Notes: generated by a model not told the origin, from the sequence alone. 64,000 bases of DNA from Hydrocarboniphaga effusa AP103 (GCF_000271305.1 NZ_AKGD01000001.1:930001-994000), one strand, 5' to 3'. Counted from the stretch's first letter, positions 29,725 through 38,862 are shown. Numbers and translations are program-made.

Positions 29725-30519
29725 TCAGCGCACGCGATACGCCGGCCGGCGCTGGCCATGCTGAGCGTCGATCAGATCGAGCAGGCGCGGCAGCAGGCTC
29801 GACAGCTGCTCGCGCTCGGCGGCGCTCAATTGCAGCAGCGCGTGATACTCGGCGGGCTGCTGGTTGGCGACCAGGTCGCGCAACACGCTCAGGCCCTTGT
29901 CGGTCAGGCGCAGCAGTGCGCTGCGCCGGTCGTCGGCATCGACGCTGCGGATCAGCAAGCCCGCTGCTTCGAGCCGCCCGAGCCGCTTGGTCATGCCGGG
30001 CAGGCTGATCCAGAACGTGCGCGCGAGCCGGCTCGAGGTGCTCTCGTAAGGCGGGCCCAGGCGTCGCAGGGCGCCGAGCAGCGCCACGTCGGCGAAACTC
30101 AGGCCGGCACGCTCGGCCACCGCCTCGCTCGAACTCACGACGTGATGGCCGATCTGCGTGAAGTACATCATCAGGGCGAGCACGCCGTAATCGATGTTCG
30201 GCGCTTCGGCCTGCCACTTTCCGAGCTCGCTGGCGATTGCATCCTGCGGCCCGGCTTCGGAAACCTTGTCCATCGCAATCGCGTACTGCGCCAGGGCGCG
30301 CAGGGATTCCGGTCGTCGGCTGTAGATGCGCATGCGGCCCTGCGGCCGCACGTCGACGAGCCCGGCTTCGACGAGCACCTTGAGATGCTGCGAAACCGCG
30401 CCGCGCGTGATCGGATGCCGCGACGCCAGATCGCTGACCGAGGCGGGCTCGGTCAGCGATTCGAACAGGCCGCGACGCGCGGGATCGGCCAGTGCGGCGA
30501 GCAGGGCATCGACGCTCAT
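29725..30519 (-). CDS. ArsR-MarR fused double winged-helix regulator
   Basis: A 264-residue protein with two DNA-binding modules. Residues ~1-85 are ArsR-like (ALADPARRGLFESL, HPITRGAVSQHLKVLVEAGLV, GRMRIYS). Residues ~115-250 are MarR-like (LLGALRRLG, SLPGMTKRLGRLEAAGLL, DADDRRSALLRLTDKG). ATG 30519 gives a clean ArsR start. It lies between the acyl-CoA reductase gene (11 bases upstream) and the crotonase gene, so it probably controls this operon. No metal-binding cysteines are seen, so the ArsR half is not an obvious metal sensor. Confidence 0.85.
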   Translation of the reverse strand: MSVDALLAALADPARRGLFESLTEPASVSDLASRHPITRGAVSQHLKVLVEAGLVDVRPQGRMRIYSRRPESLRALAQYAIAMDKVSEAGPQDAIASELGKWQAEAPNIDYGVLALMMYFTQIGHHVVSSSEAVAERAGLSFADVALLGALRRLGPPYESTSSRLARTFWISLPGMTKRLGRLEAAGLLIRSVDADDRRSALLRLTDKGLSVLRDLVANQQPAEYHALLQLSAAEREQLSSLLPRLLDLIDAQHGQRRPAYRVR

Positions 30520-30529
30520 CGTGATGGCG

Positions 30530-31924
30530 TCAGCCTTCGTCGTTGACCCAGCGCACGAAGCGATGCAAGGGCATGAAACCGTCGTGCGGCAAGCCGCCTT
30601 CGATCGCGCCGGCCGAACCCAGGTTGACGACGCGCTGCACGCCCATCGCCGCGAGCGCATTGCGCAGCCCGGCCTTGCGCGAAGGCGGATACACGCCCAC
30701 CGTTTGCGTCGCGACGTTCGCATGGCGCACGCCTTCATCGAGCGAGTTCACCGGCAGCACGTTGACGACGCGGCCGTCCGGATGAAATTCCACCGGCTCG
30801 TCGGAGCGAATGACCACGCCCTGCCCCTTGTAGTCGCCCCAGACGCGGTAATAGTCCTCCATGCCGCGCAGGCCTTCGATCTCCTCGCGCATCGCCTGCG
30901 GCAGCGGCCGGCCGGCGGCGGTCGCCATCGGCCGCTCCACGCCCATGCGCTGCTGCAGCAGCGCGCAGTAGCGATCGATCTGCTCCTGCGTGCCTTCGAC
31001 GAACTGGAAGCGGCTCGACACGCAGGCCTGCTGCTCCACCATCGTCGAATCGGCCGCCGCGAGATCGGCGACCTGGGCGAGGGTGTCGTCGGATTCGAAA
31101 GCCTCGCGTCCGATCAGCGAGATCGAAGTCTTGGGATCGAAGGCGACCAGTTCGAAGCCCGGGCCGATGTACTTCTGCGCGTTCATGATCGTGCTGCCGC
31201 CACCCCAGGCGACGAGCTTGTCGAAGAACTGCGGGCGGAACAGCATGCCCTCGACCTGCGCATCGCCGCCGCGCCAATACGCGGCGGAGAAGGAGCGCGA
31301 CACCGGATGATTCGGCGCCACGATCGACAACGCGCGCAGGATCGCGGTCGCGGTGAACAAGTCGTTCGACGGAATCTTGATCAGGTGCAGGCCCTTGATC
31401 AGCGCCCCGCGCACGATCGTGGTCGCCGCCACGCCCGGCGAATTGCCCGCGATCACATGCACGAGCCGCGGCGGAAACGCGCGAATGCGGTGCCTGCGCC
31501 CGCTCGGCGCGTCGATCACCTCGCGCCAGCCGTCGACGACATCCGCGCCGCCGAGTTCGGCCTGGAGCTGGAACTCCATGCTCTTGCGATCGAACAGGCG
31601 CGGCAGGCCCGCGTACGAGCGTTCGAGGATCGCGGCCGGCAGCGGGCTGCTGCGGATCGAGTATTCGAGCGCCTGCGCGAGCAGGCCCTGCGGATCGCGG
31701 CCGAGCCAGGCGCCGGTTTCGACGAGCACGTCCATGATCTCGGACAGCGGCGTCTCGAACGCGGGACCGGCCTCGGTGCGCGGCCAGACCAGATCGTTGA
31801 GATCGAGCCTGGGCGTCGTGAAGCGCGCATGCGCGGGACCGAATTCGAGATCGGCGCCTTCGACGGTCCGCCCCTTGACGACGTGGCAGAGCGGAACGGA
31901 CTGGAGTTGCGTGGGGGCGTTCAT
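30530..31924 (-). CDS. LuxC-like long-chain acyl-CoA/acyl-protein reductase
   Basis: A 464-residue acyl reductase of the LuxC family, reducing activated fatty acyl groups to aldehydes with NADPH. The segment VHVIAGNSPGVAATTIVRG is the conserved nucleotide-binding stretch, and EQQACVSSR carries the acyl-accepting Cys301. The ATG at 31924 removes a low-complexity antisense extension present in the longer frame. It is the downstream partner of a LuxE-like ligase (115-bp gap). No luxAB luciferase or luxD is present, so light production is not implied. Confidence 0.88.
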   Translation of the reverse strand: MNAPTQLQSVPLCHVVKGRTVEGADLEFGPAHARFTTPRLDLNDLVWPRTEAGPAFETPLSEIMDVLVETGAWLGRDPQGLLAQALEYSIRSSPLPAAILERSYAGLPRLFDRKSMEFQLQAELGGADVVDGWREVIDAPSGRRHRIRAFPPRLVHVIAGNSPGVAATTIVRGALIKGLHLIKIPSNDLFTATAILRALSIVAPNHPVSRSFSAAYWRGGDAQVEGMLFRPQFFDKLVAWGGGSTIMNAQKYIGPGFELVAFDPKTSISLIGREAFESDDTLAQVADLAAADSTMVEQQACVSSRFQFVEGTQEQIDRYCALLQQRMGVERPMATAAGRPLPQAMREEIEGLRGMEDYYRVWGDYKGQGVVIRSDEPVEFHPDGRVVNVLPVNSLDEGVRHANVATQTVGVYPPSRKAGLRNALAAMGVQRVVNLGSAGAIEGGLPHDGFMPLHRFVRWVNDEG

Positions 31925-32039
31925 GCGTGGAGCACTCCGCGAATGGATGGTGAGCGACCGCCAAAGAGTAGGCAGTCGCGGTTGCCGCGACCGTGGACGG
32001 ATCCGCCAAACAGCCGAGCCGGATCGGACAGGACGGGCT

Positions 32040-33392
32040 TCATGCGACCGCTCCACGAATATAGGCGTCGATGGTTCCGGCGCAGCCGATGTGATCGTCC
32101 TGTCCGGGCTGGGTGTAGCGCGAAATGTTGTCGAGCAGCGTGGGGCCGTGGCGTCCGCAGGCGCAGCGATCGGCGAAATCGATGCGAACCTTGTCGCCCG
32201 TGATGAGCCCGCCCCAACGCCCTTCGTAGAGCAGATCGAGAAACGCGAATCGCGCTTCCACCGGCTGGCCGTTCGCATGCTCGGGCTTGACGAGCTGCTC
32301 GCCCGGCGCATCGAGCGGCAACACGATGAGCCCCGGCGGAATGTGATAACGACCGGCCTCGCAGCGCGGCAGGGTCTGCGCCATTTCGGTCATGCCGTAG
32401 GCGGCGAAGCGCAGCACCGGGCCGTAGAAGCGATCGACACGCTGCTGGTAGTCGTCCGGCAGCGACACGCCCTTGAGCCCACCGCCCGCGCTGACCACCG
32501 ACTGCGGATGAAACTCGCCATCGCCGATGCCGAGTTCGCGCGCGCGCTCGATGATCAGCATGTGCTGCGCCCACAGGCCGCTCAGGAAGATCGGCTCGTG
32601 ACGATGCTCGAAGATCTTCGCCGCGAACTCGCGCAGGCTCGCGCGCATGCGCTCGCCCTTCTGCGCGCCCTTGCTTTCGAAGGCCGCGATCTCGTCGGGC
32701 GTCGCCGTGCCCTTGACCATCTTGTTGCGCATCGCGGCCATCTCGCTGACTTCGGAAATCAGCAGGGGCTCCTGCGAAAGCGCATACGTGGCGCCCGGAC
32801 GGCCCCAGTTCTGCGCGTTCGCGATCGCCGCCTCGACCGAGCTCTGGCGGCCCTTGATCGGACCGAGCCAGAACACCGGACGATCGGCGTTCGCACGCGC
32901 GAACGGCCAGCCGACCGAATAGCGCGCGTGGCGCGATTTCATCTCGCGATCGACCATCGTGTGATTGAGAAACGAGCACTTGCCCGTCGTGCCACTCGTG
33001 GCGATGACCGCATGGCCCGCGGCCCACAGGCGCTCGAGCCAGTCGTCGACGTTGCGCACGCCGCTGACGTCGACGTTCTTCACATCCGCCACCGACAGCG
33101 TGTCGAGCCAGGCCAGCATGCGATCCCAGCGGCCCTGCTCGAAGAACGAAGCCGGATACGACTTGTAGACCGTGTGCGCGAACAGCAGCGGCACCAGGTC
33201 GTCGAAGCTGCGAATGCGGGTAATGGCCGCATCGTCCGCGCGGCGCTTGACGAGCGGAATCTGCGTCGCGCGCTGTTCGAACAGCTCCTGCGCGGCCTGC
33301 AGTTGCAAGGGCCTGAGCGCGGCCGCGGGCTGATCGTAGGCGGCGTCCGGATCGGTGATGAGATTCAGCAATTGCTGGCGTGCGCTGCTCAT
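32040..33392 (-). CDS. LuxE-like acyl-protein synthetase (ANL superfamily)
   Basis: A 450-residue adenylate-forming enzyme. The P-loop-like motif ATSGTTGKCSFLNHT is typical of LuxE and phenylacetate-CoA-ligase relatives, followed by FAAYGMTEMAQ and GLITGDKVRID. It would activate a fatty or other carboxylic acid and pass the acyl group to the LuxC-like reductase. It heads the gene set LuxE-LuxC-ArsR/MarR-crotonase. The 162 bp upstream hold its presumed promoter. Confidence 0.86.
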   Translation of the reverse strand: MSSARQQLLNLITDPDAAYDQPAAALRPLQLQAAQELFEQRATQIPLVKRRADDAAITRIRSFDDLVPLLFAHTVYKSYPASFFEQGRWDRMLAWLDTLSVADVKNVDVSGVRNVDDWLERLWAAGHAVIATSGTTGKCSFLNHTMVDREMKSRHARYSVGWPFARANADRPVFWLGPIKGRQSSVEAAIANAQNWGRPGATYALSQEPLLISEVSEMAAMRNKMVKGTATPDEIAAFESKGAQKGERMRASLREFAAKIFEHRHEPIFLSGLWAQHMLIIERARELGIGDGEFHPQSVVSAGGGLKGVSLPDDYQQRVDRFYGPVLRFAAYGMTEMAQTLPRCEAGRYHIPPGLIVLPLDAPGEQLVKPEHANGQPVEARFAFLDLLYEGRWGGLITGDKVRIDFADRCACGRHGPTLLDNISRYTQPGQDDHIGCAGTIDAYIRGAVA

Positions 33393-33554
33393 GGGTCTCC
33401 TCGATGTTTTAAGCGTCTTTTCGCCAATGCACGCTAATCAACGCGCGAAACCTTCGGCAAAGATGCAGCCGCCTGGCCGCATTTCCTCGTTTCTCCGGAG
33501 CGAGCCCACCGGAACCGGTCAGGTGCGACTGACGCATCGCGTGCCTGCGTGCGC
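33393..33554. other. Intergenic region upstream of the LuxE-like gene
   Basis: No gene is visible. It contains TTTTAAGCGTCTTTT near 33405-33420 and GTCAG-6-CTGAC at 33518-33533, either of which could be a regulator site. No clear -35/-10 pair stands out. Confidence 0.4.
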
Positions 33555-35045
33555 TCAGGCTTCGAGCAGCAGCTCGACGCGGACATCGAGCAGCTTGAGA
33601 TGGCGCAGCATCGCCCGGCGCGCCAATGCGGCCTCGCCGGCCCCGATCAGCCCGCAGAGTTCCGCATGACTCGCGACGATGCGTGACCAGATTTCGTCGC
33701 TCGGCGGATCGGCCTGGTAATGCGTGCCGACGCGATCGAGCAGGCCCATGAACAAGGCCAGCGCCGGATTGCGCGACAGCTCGCCGATCAGGGCATGCAG
33801 CCGGCCGTGCGTCGGCAACCGCTGCTGCGGCGCCATCGGGCGGGCTTCTTCGCTGCGCAGGCGATTCATGCGCGCACGCCCGGCAGCGTCGATGCGTGCG
33901 GCGGCCATCGGGGTGCAGGCGATCTGCAGCGCGCGCCAGAGCTCGTAGAAATGCCGTGGTCGCAGGCGGGCGTATTCGAGATACGTCGCGGTGAGTTCGA
34001 TCGTGTACGTGGAATCGGGCGCGCAGGCGACGAGCCCGCCGCGAGCCCCGCGCTGTGCGCGAACGATGGCCTGCGGCTCGAGCGTGCGCAAGGCCTCGCG
34101 CAGCACCGCGCGACTCACGTCGTGGCGCTCGCAGAGCTGCGCCTCCGAGCCGAGCCTGCCGCCCGGCCCTGCGCGCCTGGCGTCGAGCGCGATGCGCAGC
34201 GAGGTGCGGTGCCCGAGCTTGAGCTGAGCGCTTCCTCCGAAGCGTTCCGACTGCACGATCAGCTCGAGCGCGCTCGCCGTATCGGCCGGCAATCCGAGCT
34301 CGAGCACGCGTTCGTCCAGGGCCTTGCGTGCACGTTCGAGCGAGGCACGGGCGCGCAGGCCGGCCTGCACCGAATCACCTTCGATCACCGCCTCGGCGAG
34401 CGCGATCTTCTCGCGGCGAGCCCTGAGCATCAGCGTGGACAGCTGCGGCGTTTCGGCCGGCGAGCTCAGCAGATCGCTGCTCACGCGATAGAGCGCTTCG
34501 AGCATGAGCATGAGGGCCGGGTTGCGCGACAGCGAGACGAGCGCGCGACGGAAGCGCAGGCTCATCTCGATATCGGCCTCGACGCTGGCCAGCGGCGCGT
34601 CGCGCAGCTCGCGCACGAGCATCGACAAGGCCGCCAGTTCGCTCTCGCCGCCGCGCTCGCAGGCCAGGGTGATCATGAGCTCTTCGAGCACGCTGCGCGC
34701 TTCGAGCAGGTCGTGCAGCTTCACCGCGGCGAGTTCCAGATAAGCCGCGAGCGCGAGCACCGCGGCCTCGCGCGCCGGCTGCTGCACGATCAGTCCGCCG
34801 CCCATGCCGGTATGCATGCGCGCGATGCCATGCCGTTCGACCTGGCGCACCGCCTCGCGCAAGGTTGCCCGACTCACCTCGTAGCGCCGCATGAGTTCGG
34901 TCTGGCTGCCGAACACGTGGCCGATCGGCCAGCCCAGATCGGCGATGTCCTGCTTGATGCGCGAGGCGACGATCTCGCCGAGCTTGGGCTCTCGAGGCGG
35001 GGCGAGGCGCGCTTGCACCGCAGTTGCAGCCGGCTGTTGCAGCAC
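33555..35045 (-). CDS. Tandem-duplicated FadR/GntR-family regulator (two wHTH + two FCD domains)
   Basis: A 496-residue protein, about twice the normal length of a FadR-type regulator. The first winged helix (residues ~25-90) reads GSQTELMRRYEVSRATLREAVRQVERHGI and is followed by an FCD-like helical domain. A second winged helix (~275-340) reads GSEAQLCERHDVSRAVLREALRTLE, followed by a second helical domain in which SRNPALALFMGLLDRVG mirrors SRNPALMLMLEALYRVS of the first. FCD regulators bind acyl-CoAs or small acids. This is the best candidate for the GTNNAC sites in the nearby promoters. It is last in a minus-strand set behind MFS, two SDRs and VOC. Confidence 0.9.
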   Translation of the reverse strand: MLQQPAATAVQARLAPPREPKLGEIVASRIKQDIADLGWPIGHVFGSQTELMRRYEVSRATLREAVRQVERHGIARMHTGMGGGLIVQQPAREAAVLALAAYLELAAVKLHDLLEARSVLEELMITLACERGGESELAALSMLVRELRDAPLASVEADIEMSLRFRRALVSLSRNPALMLMLEALYRVSSDLLSSPAETPQLSTLMLRARREKIALAEAVIEGDSVQAGLRARASLERARKALDERVLELGLPADTASALELIVQSERFGGSAQLKLGHRTSLRIALDARRAGPGGRLGSEAQLCERHDVSRAVLREALRTLEPQAIVRAQRGARGGLVACAPDSTYTIELTATYLEYARLRPRHFYELWRALQIACTPMAAARIDAAGRARMNRLRSEEARPMAPQQRLPTHGRLHALIGELSRNPALALFMGLLDRVGTHYQADPPSDEIWSRIVASHAELCGLIGAGEAALARRAMLRHLKLLDVRVELLLEA

Positions 35046-35059
35046 CGTCGACGATTCGC

Positions 35060-35485
35060 TCAGCGTTCGCCGTGGAATTTCACGAGCTGCACGAGCGCTC
35101 CGGCCAGCCGCTCGTCCTTGAGGAAGATGAAATCCACCTTCTGCGAGCTGAATTCGGTCACCGTCCTGAGCCCGCGGCCTTCGGCCTCGGAACGAGCGGC
35201 CGCGAGATCGTTGACCGTGAAGGCCATGTGCGAGAGGCCTTCGCGATCGCCGAGTATCAGCGAATCCGCCGAGATGCCCTGCGTGTTCTCGACCATCTCG
35301 AATTCGAAGCCGTTGTCCGTGTGCCCGTGCGTGACGAGCGCCTTGGTCGGATTGGCCTTGCCTTCGACATAGGTCGTGATCGCGTATTCCTTGACCGGCT
35401 CCCAGCGGATGCCGAACAGATCGGCGTACAGGCCGATCGAGCGATGGATATCCTTGACCGCGAATCCCACGTGCAGAAACTTCAT
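35060..35485 (-). CDS. VOC-family (glyoxalase fold) protein
   Basis: A 141-residue protein with two betaalphabetabetabeta modules. Module 1 starts FLHVGFAVKDIHRSIGLYADLFG, module 2 LSHMAFTVNDLAAARSEAEGRG. Family members are metal-dependent epimerases, lyases or dioxygenases; methylmalonyl-CoA epimerase is one relative of similar size. Its place beside acyl-CoA genes suggests an isomerase or epimerase role (inference). It ends 14 bases before the FadR-like gene starts. Confidence 0.85.
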   Translation of the reverse strand: MKFLHVGFAVKDIHRSIGLYADLFGIRWEPVKEYAITTYVEGKANPTKALVTHGHTDNGFEFEMVENTQGISADSLILGDREGLSHMAFTVNDLAAARSEAEGRGLRTVTEFSSQKVDFIFLKDERLAGALVQLVKFHGER

Positions 35486-35561
35486 CGAACTCTCCTTCCC
35501 GCTTCGTTGAGGCCCGGCGCGCTCTGGCCTGATTTGTTGCGCGCCGTGGCCAGTGCTGTCT

Positions 35562-36269
35562 TCACATCGGCACGATCGCCTCGAAAGGCGTGGGCGTCAG
35601 ATGCTGTCCTCCATCGGCATAGAGCACGTGCCCGGTCAGGAAGCGTCCGGCCTCGCTGACGAGCAGCATCACCGCGCCGCCGATGTCGGCCTCGCAATCG
35701 CCCATGCGCTGCATCGGCGATTGCGCCACCAGTGCATCGACCGCTTCGGGCGCTTGCTCGCGCAGCTTGCGGAACACGGCGGTGTCGGCCGCAACCGCAA
35801 GTGCATTCACGAGCACGCCGTGCTCGCCCCATTCCTCGGCCGCGCTGCGCGTGAGCGATTTGATCGCCTCGCTCGCGGCGACGCCATCGGCGAGCTTGCG
35901 ATTGAGACTGTCGCCCATCGTCGCAACGATATTGACGACGCGCCCACCGCGCTCGCGCAGCGCCGGATACGCGGCCTGCAGGCTCCAGAGCACGGCCTGC
36001 GCCGATGGAGCAACCGCGAGGCTCTTGCTCGCCAACGGAGAAAAGTCGGTGGATTCATCCGCGCCGTTGACGAGAATGTCGATGCGTCCATGCCGCGTCA
36101 GTACATCGGCGATCGCGGCTTCGGCTTCGGCCTTGCTGGCCGGCGAGCCCAGCAGCGCCACGCGCGCGCCTTCGTCGCGCAGTCGCTGCGCGATACCGGC
36201 CGCGACGCCATGTTGCGCGTCCTGCCGGCTCGCACAGATCACGGCCACCTTGTCGTTCAAACGTCCCAT
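35562..36269 (-). CDS. Degenerate SDR, probable non-catalytic partner subunit
   Basis: A 235-residue SDR fold with the catalytic and cofactor signatures lost. The TGxxxGIG loop reads CASRQDAQHG. Where the neighbour SDR has Ser, Tyr and Lys (NFGS, EYNSTKEAI), this one has NIVA and DGVAASEAI, so Ser, Tyr and Lys are all replaced. The rest is well kept (IDILVNGAD, EEWGEHGVLVNAL, LTGHVLYADGG), so it is a maintained protein and not decay. It has the same C-terminal extension as the SDR at 46459-47241. It is adjacent to an intact SDR (41-base gap), as at the second locus. Confidence 0.85.
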   Translation of the reverse strand: MGRLNDKVAVICASRQDAQHGVAAGIAQRLRDEGARVALLGSPASKAEAEAAIADVLTRHGRIDILVNGADESTDFSPLASKSLAVAPSAQAVLWSLQAAYPALRERGGRVVNIVATMGDSLNRKLADGVAASEAIKSLTRSAAEEWGEHGVLVNALAVAADTAVFRKLREQAPEAVDALVAQSPMQRMGDCEADIGGAVMLLVSEAGRFLTGHVLYADGGQHLTPTPFEAIVPM

Positions 36270-36309
36270 CGTTAGCGTCTCCACGAAGTCTTGGATTGTG
36301 TCCGGGCGC

Positions 36310-37077
36310 TCATTCGGGGCGCTTGAGATGCAGGCCGCCATCGGCGAAGAAGGTCTGCCCGGTGATGAATCGCGCATCCTCGGTCAGCAGGCCGGCGACG
36401 AGCGCGCCGAGGTCTTCGACGGCCTTGCCGAGCCGGCGCATCGGAATGGCGAGCAGCGTGCGCGCGGCCATTTCCGGGTTGTTCTTCATGTATTCGACGG
36501 TGGCGGCCGATTCGCAGGCCGGGCAGATCACGTTGACGGTGATGTTGTGCCGCCCCCATTCGCGCGCGGCGGACAGCGTGAGCCCGCGAATCGCTTCCTT
36601 GGTCGAGTTGTATTCGGCGCTGAGCTTGGCTCCATACACCGCGCGACGCGAACCGAAGTTGATCACGCGCCCGCCGCCTTGGTCGCGGTAGTGCGGAAAC
36701 ACCGCGTTCATGAGCCAGCGCGAGGCGTGAAAGCCCGACGACAGCGCCTTGTCATAGGCGTCTTCGGTCTTGTCCTCGACGGGCACCCATTTCCATTCGG
36801 CCTGCGCGTTGTTGACGAGCCCGTCGACGCGACCGTAACGCTCGATCGTCGTCGCGACGACGCTCTCGGCACGCTCGCGCACGCCGACATCGGCCTGCAG
36901 GTAGTCGGCCTCGAGTCCGAGTTCGGCGAGCTGCTGCAGCGCCTTCGCGCCCTTCTCCGCGGAGCGCGAGCAGAACACCACGCGGGCACCTTCCATCGTC
37001 AGCTTCTGCACGATGCCGAAGCCGATGCCTTCGGAACCGCCGGTGACGATCACCACTTTGCCTTTCAATTGAGTCAC
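36310..37077 (-). CDS. SDR-family dehydrogenase, catalytically complete partner
   Basis: A 255-residue SDR with TGGSEGIG, LVNNAQAE, NFGS, EYNSTK and FITGQTFFADGG. The start is GTG 37077, with AGGAAG 7 bases upstream. It is a close paralogue of the SDR at 47243-48073 (shared NNAQ, KEAIRGLT, AxEWGRHxITVNV). It is likely the NAD(H)-binding subunit working with the degenerate SDR encoded next to it; the substrate is probably a hydroxyacyl-CoA or alcohol (inference). Confidence 0.9.
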   Translation of the reverse strand: MTQLKGKVVIVTGGSEGIGFGIVQKLTMEGARVVFCSRSAEKGAKALQQLAELGLEADYLQADVGVRERAESVVATTIERYGRVDGLVNNAQAEWKWVPVEDKTEDAYDKALSSGFHASRWLMNAVFPHYRDQGGGRVINFGSRRAVYGAKLSAEYNSTKEAIRGLTLSAAREWGRHNITVNVICPACESAATVEYMKNNPEMAARTLLAIPMRRLGKAVEDLGALVAGLLTEDARFITGQTFFADGGLHLKRPE

Positions 37078-37123
37078 GCTGATTCTTCCTGTCGCAACGA
37101 ATGTCAAACGATCGATGCCGCGC

Positions 37124-38593
37124 TCAGCTGCACCGCGCGGGAATGCCATGCACCGCCGGCGCTGTCGCACGACCGGCGCGCGGCAACATCAGCGACACCA
37201 CGAAGCCGAGCACGGTCGCAGCGGTGAGCATGGAGAACGCCAGGCCCACCGACATGGAGCCCGGATAATGCGCATCGCCGACCGCGACCGTGTGCAGGCT
37301 CAGCAGGAAAGCGCAGAGCTGCGTGGCGATCGCGAAATTGGTTTGCCGCAGCACCGCGGTCACGCCATTGGCCTCGCTCGTGCGTGCCAGCGGCACCGCG
37401 TCGGCGAGCACCATCGGCGTTGCACCGAGAATCATCACCGAGCCGATGCCCTGCACGAACAGCATGACGACGAGCAGCTCGAGCCAGTGCTGGCCCATGT
37501 ACATGCCGGTCCAGCCCACCGCGGCGATGAAGGCGCCGATCTGCAAGGCCCGGCGCGGGCCGGCCCTGTCGGCGATGCGACCGGCGATGGGGCCGCCGAT
37601 CAGCGCAGTGACCTGCGCTCCGAACAAGAAAGCCCCCGACAGCGTCGGGGACAAGCCGAAGCCGATGCCGGCCTTCGGCGTCTGCTGCAAGAGCATGCTG
37701 ATGAAGGGCCCGACCTGGAAAACCCCATAGGCGGCCATGATCATCACCGCGTTGGCGATCAGCACCTGACGATTGCCGAGCAGACGCACATCGATGAGCG
37801 GCTCGGGGCGCTTCCATTCGTGACGGAACCAGTACGCACCGATCAGTACCGCGATACCGATCATGCTCCAGATGCGCGGATCGCCGAAGCCCCAGTACTT
37901 GATCTGGCCGATCGCGTAGATCACCAGCGCGATCATCGGCACCGTGAGCGTGCCGCCGATCAGGTCGATCCTGCGATCCGGCGTCGCGGCGGGCCTGGAA
38001 GGCGGCAGCGAGAAAATCGACAGCAGCACCGCGATGAACGATGCCACCGAGGCGAACCAGAACATCGAATGCCAGGGCAGATGATCGACGATGAGTCCGC
38101 CGACCAGCGTGCCGACGCCCGAAGCGATGCTCGCGGTCGCCGCGATCATGCCGGTGCCGATGCGCTGCTTCGAAGGCTCCAGATGCTCGCGCAGCAGGCC
38201 GAAGCACAGCGGCAACAGCGAGCCCGCGAAACCCTGCAGGCCACGACCGATCAGCAGCCCCATGAGATCGGGGCTCATCGCGCTGACCAGCGAACCCACC
38301 GTCGCAACCGCGAGCACGCAGCTGACGGCGAGCTTGCGCCCGTAGAGATCGCCCAGGCGCGCGATCAGCGGGGTCAGGCAGGCCGAGACGAGCAGGTAGA
38401 TCGTGATGACCCAGCCGACCAGCACCGGATCGCCGAACAGTTTGTAGAGCAGGCCGATGGCGCCGTAGATCATCGCGACCTCGAAGGCCGCGATCGTCTC
38501 GATGTACATGAGCAGGCCGATCAAGGCCCACGGCTTGCGCGCCTGGATTGCGATCACGAACCACGCTCCGTCACAGCGGCCACGGCGCGCCAC
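37124..38593 (-). CDS. MFS transporter, DHA2-like (about 14 TM)
   Basis: A 489-residue carrier with many hydrophobic helices. The motif-A loop is LGDLYGRKLAV and GRGLQGFAGSLLP follows; a second half is present with GRIADRAGPRRAL. The length and the extra central helices (MIALVIYAIGQI, MIGIAVLIGAYWF) fit the 14-TM group. It heads the minus-strand set MFS-SDR-SDR-VOC-FadR and likely moves the substrate or a product of the catabolic genes. Its promoter region is shared with the divergent sulfotransferase operon. Confidence 0.9.
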   Translation of the reverse strand: MARRGRCDGAWFVIAIQARKPWALIGLLMYIETIAAFEVAMIYGAIGLLYKLFGDPVLVGWVITIYLLVSACLTPLIARLGDLYGRKLAVSCVLAVATVGSLVSAMSPDLMGLLIGRGLQGFAGSLLPLCFGLLREHLEPSKQRIGTGMIAATASIASGVGTLVGGLIVDHLPWHSMFWFASVASFIAVLLSIFSLPPSRPAATPDRRIDLIGGTLTVPMIALVIYAIGQIKYWGFGDPRIWSMIGIAVLIGAYWFRHEWKRPEPLIDVRLLGNRQVLIANAVMIMAAYGVFQVGPFISMLLQQTPKAGIGFGLSPTLSGAFLFGAQVTALIGGPIAGRIADRAGPRRALQIGAFIAAVGWTGMYMGQHWLELLVVMLFVQGIGSVMILGATPMVLADAVPLARTSEANGVTAVLRQTNFAIATQLCAFLLSLHTVAVGDAHYPGSMSVGLAFSMLTAATVLGFVVSLMLPRAGRATAPAVHGIPARCS

Positions 38594-38800
38594 TTGAAAG
38601 CGCTTTCACCGAGGCTCGGCAACATCACCGCGCGAGACCGTCCGCGGCCCGCGGCCAGCTGCGCGGGCGAGAAGGCAGAGACCGGCATCACGGTCGGATC
38701 GGGGGTGCAGCGACTCATTCCGCTCTCCTCACAGGGCACCTGCGGCGGATCGGCGCCAGGGCCGGATCCCCATCGTGCGCGACCGCTCCTTATGTTCGGC

Positions 38801-38829
38801 AGCATTGTTAACAGTGCACCAATTGTCAA
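38801..38829 (-). promoter_or_regulatory. Promoter toward the MFS gene with embedded palindrome
   Basis: On the minus strand TTGACA (38824-38829), a 17-base spacer and AATGCT (38801-38806). GCATTGTTAACAGTGC (38802-38817), an almost perfect 16-bp palindrome with core GTTAAC, covers the -10 side and suggests repression. Confidence 0.55.
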
Positions 38830-38862
38830 GGCCATGGCGCTTAAAACGCCTAAACAGACTGA

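Noticed and set aside
30530-33392. A bioluminescence (lux) operon
   Set aside because: Only LuxC- and LuxE-like proteins are present; no LuxA/LuxB luciferase, LuxD or LuxG is seen.
33518-33533. GTCAG-6-CTGAC dyad before the LuxE-like gene as a defined operator
   Set aside because: Only 5-bp arms, no second copy found in the window, no clear promoter beside it; mentioned within the intergenic entry only.
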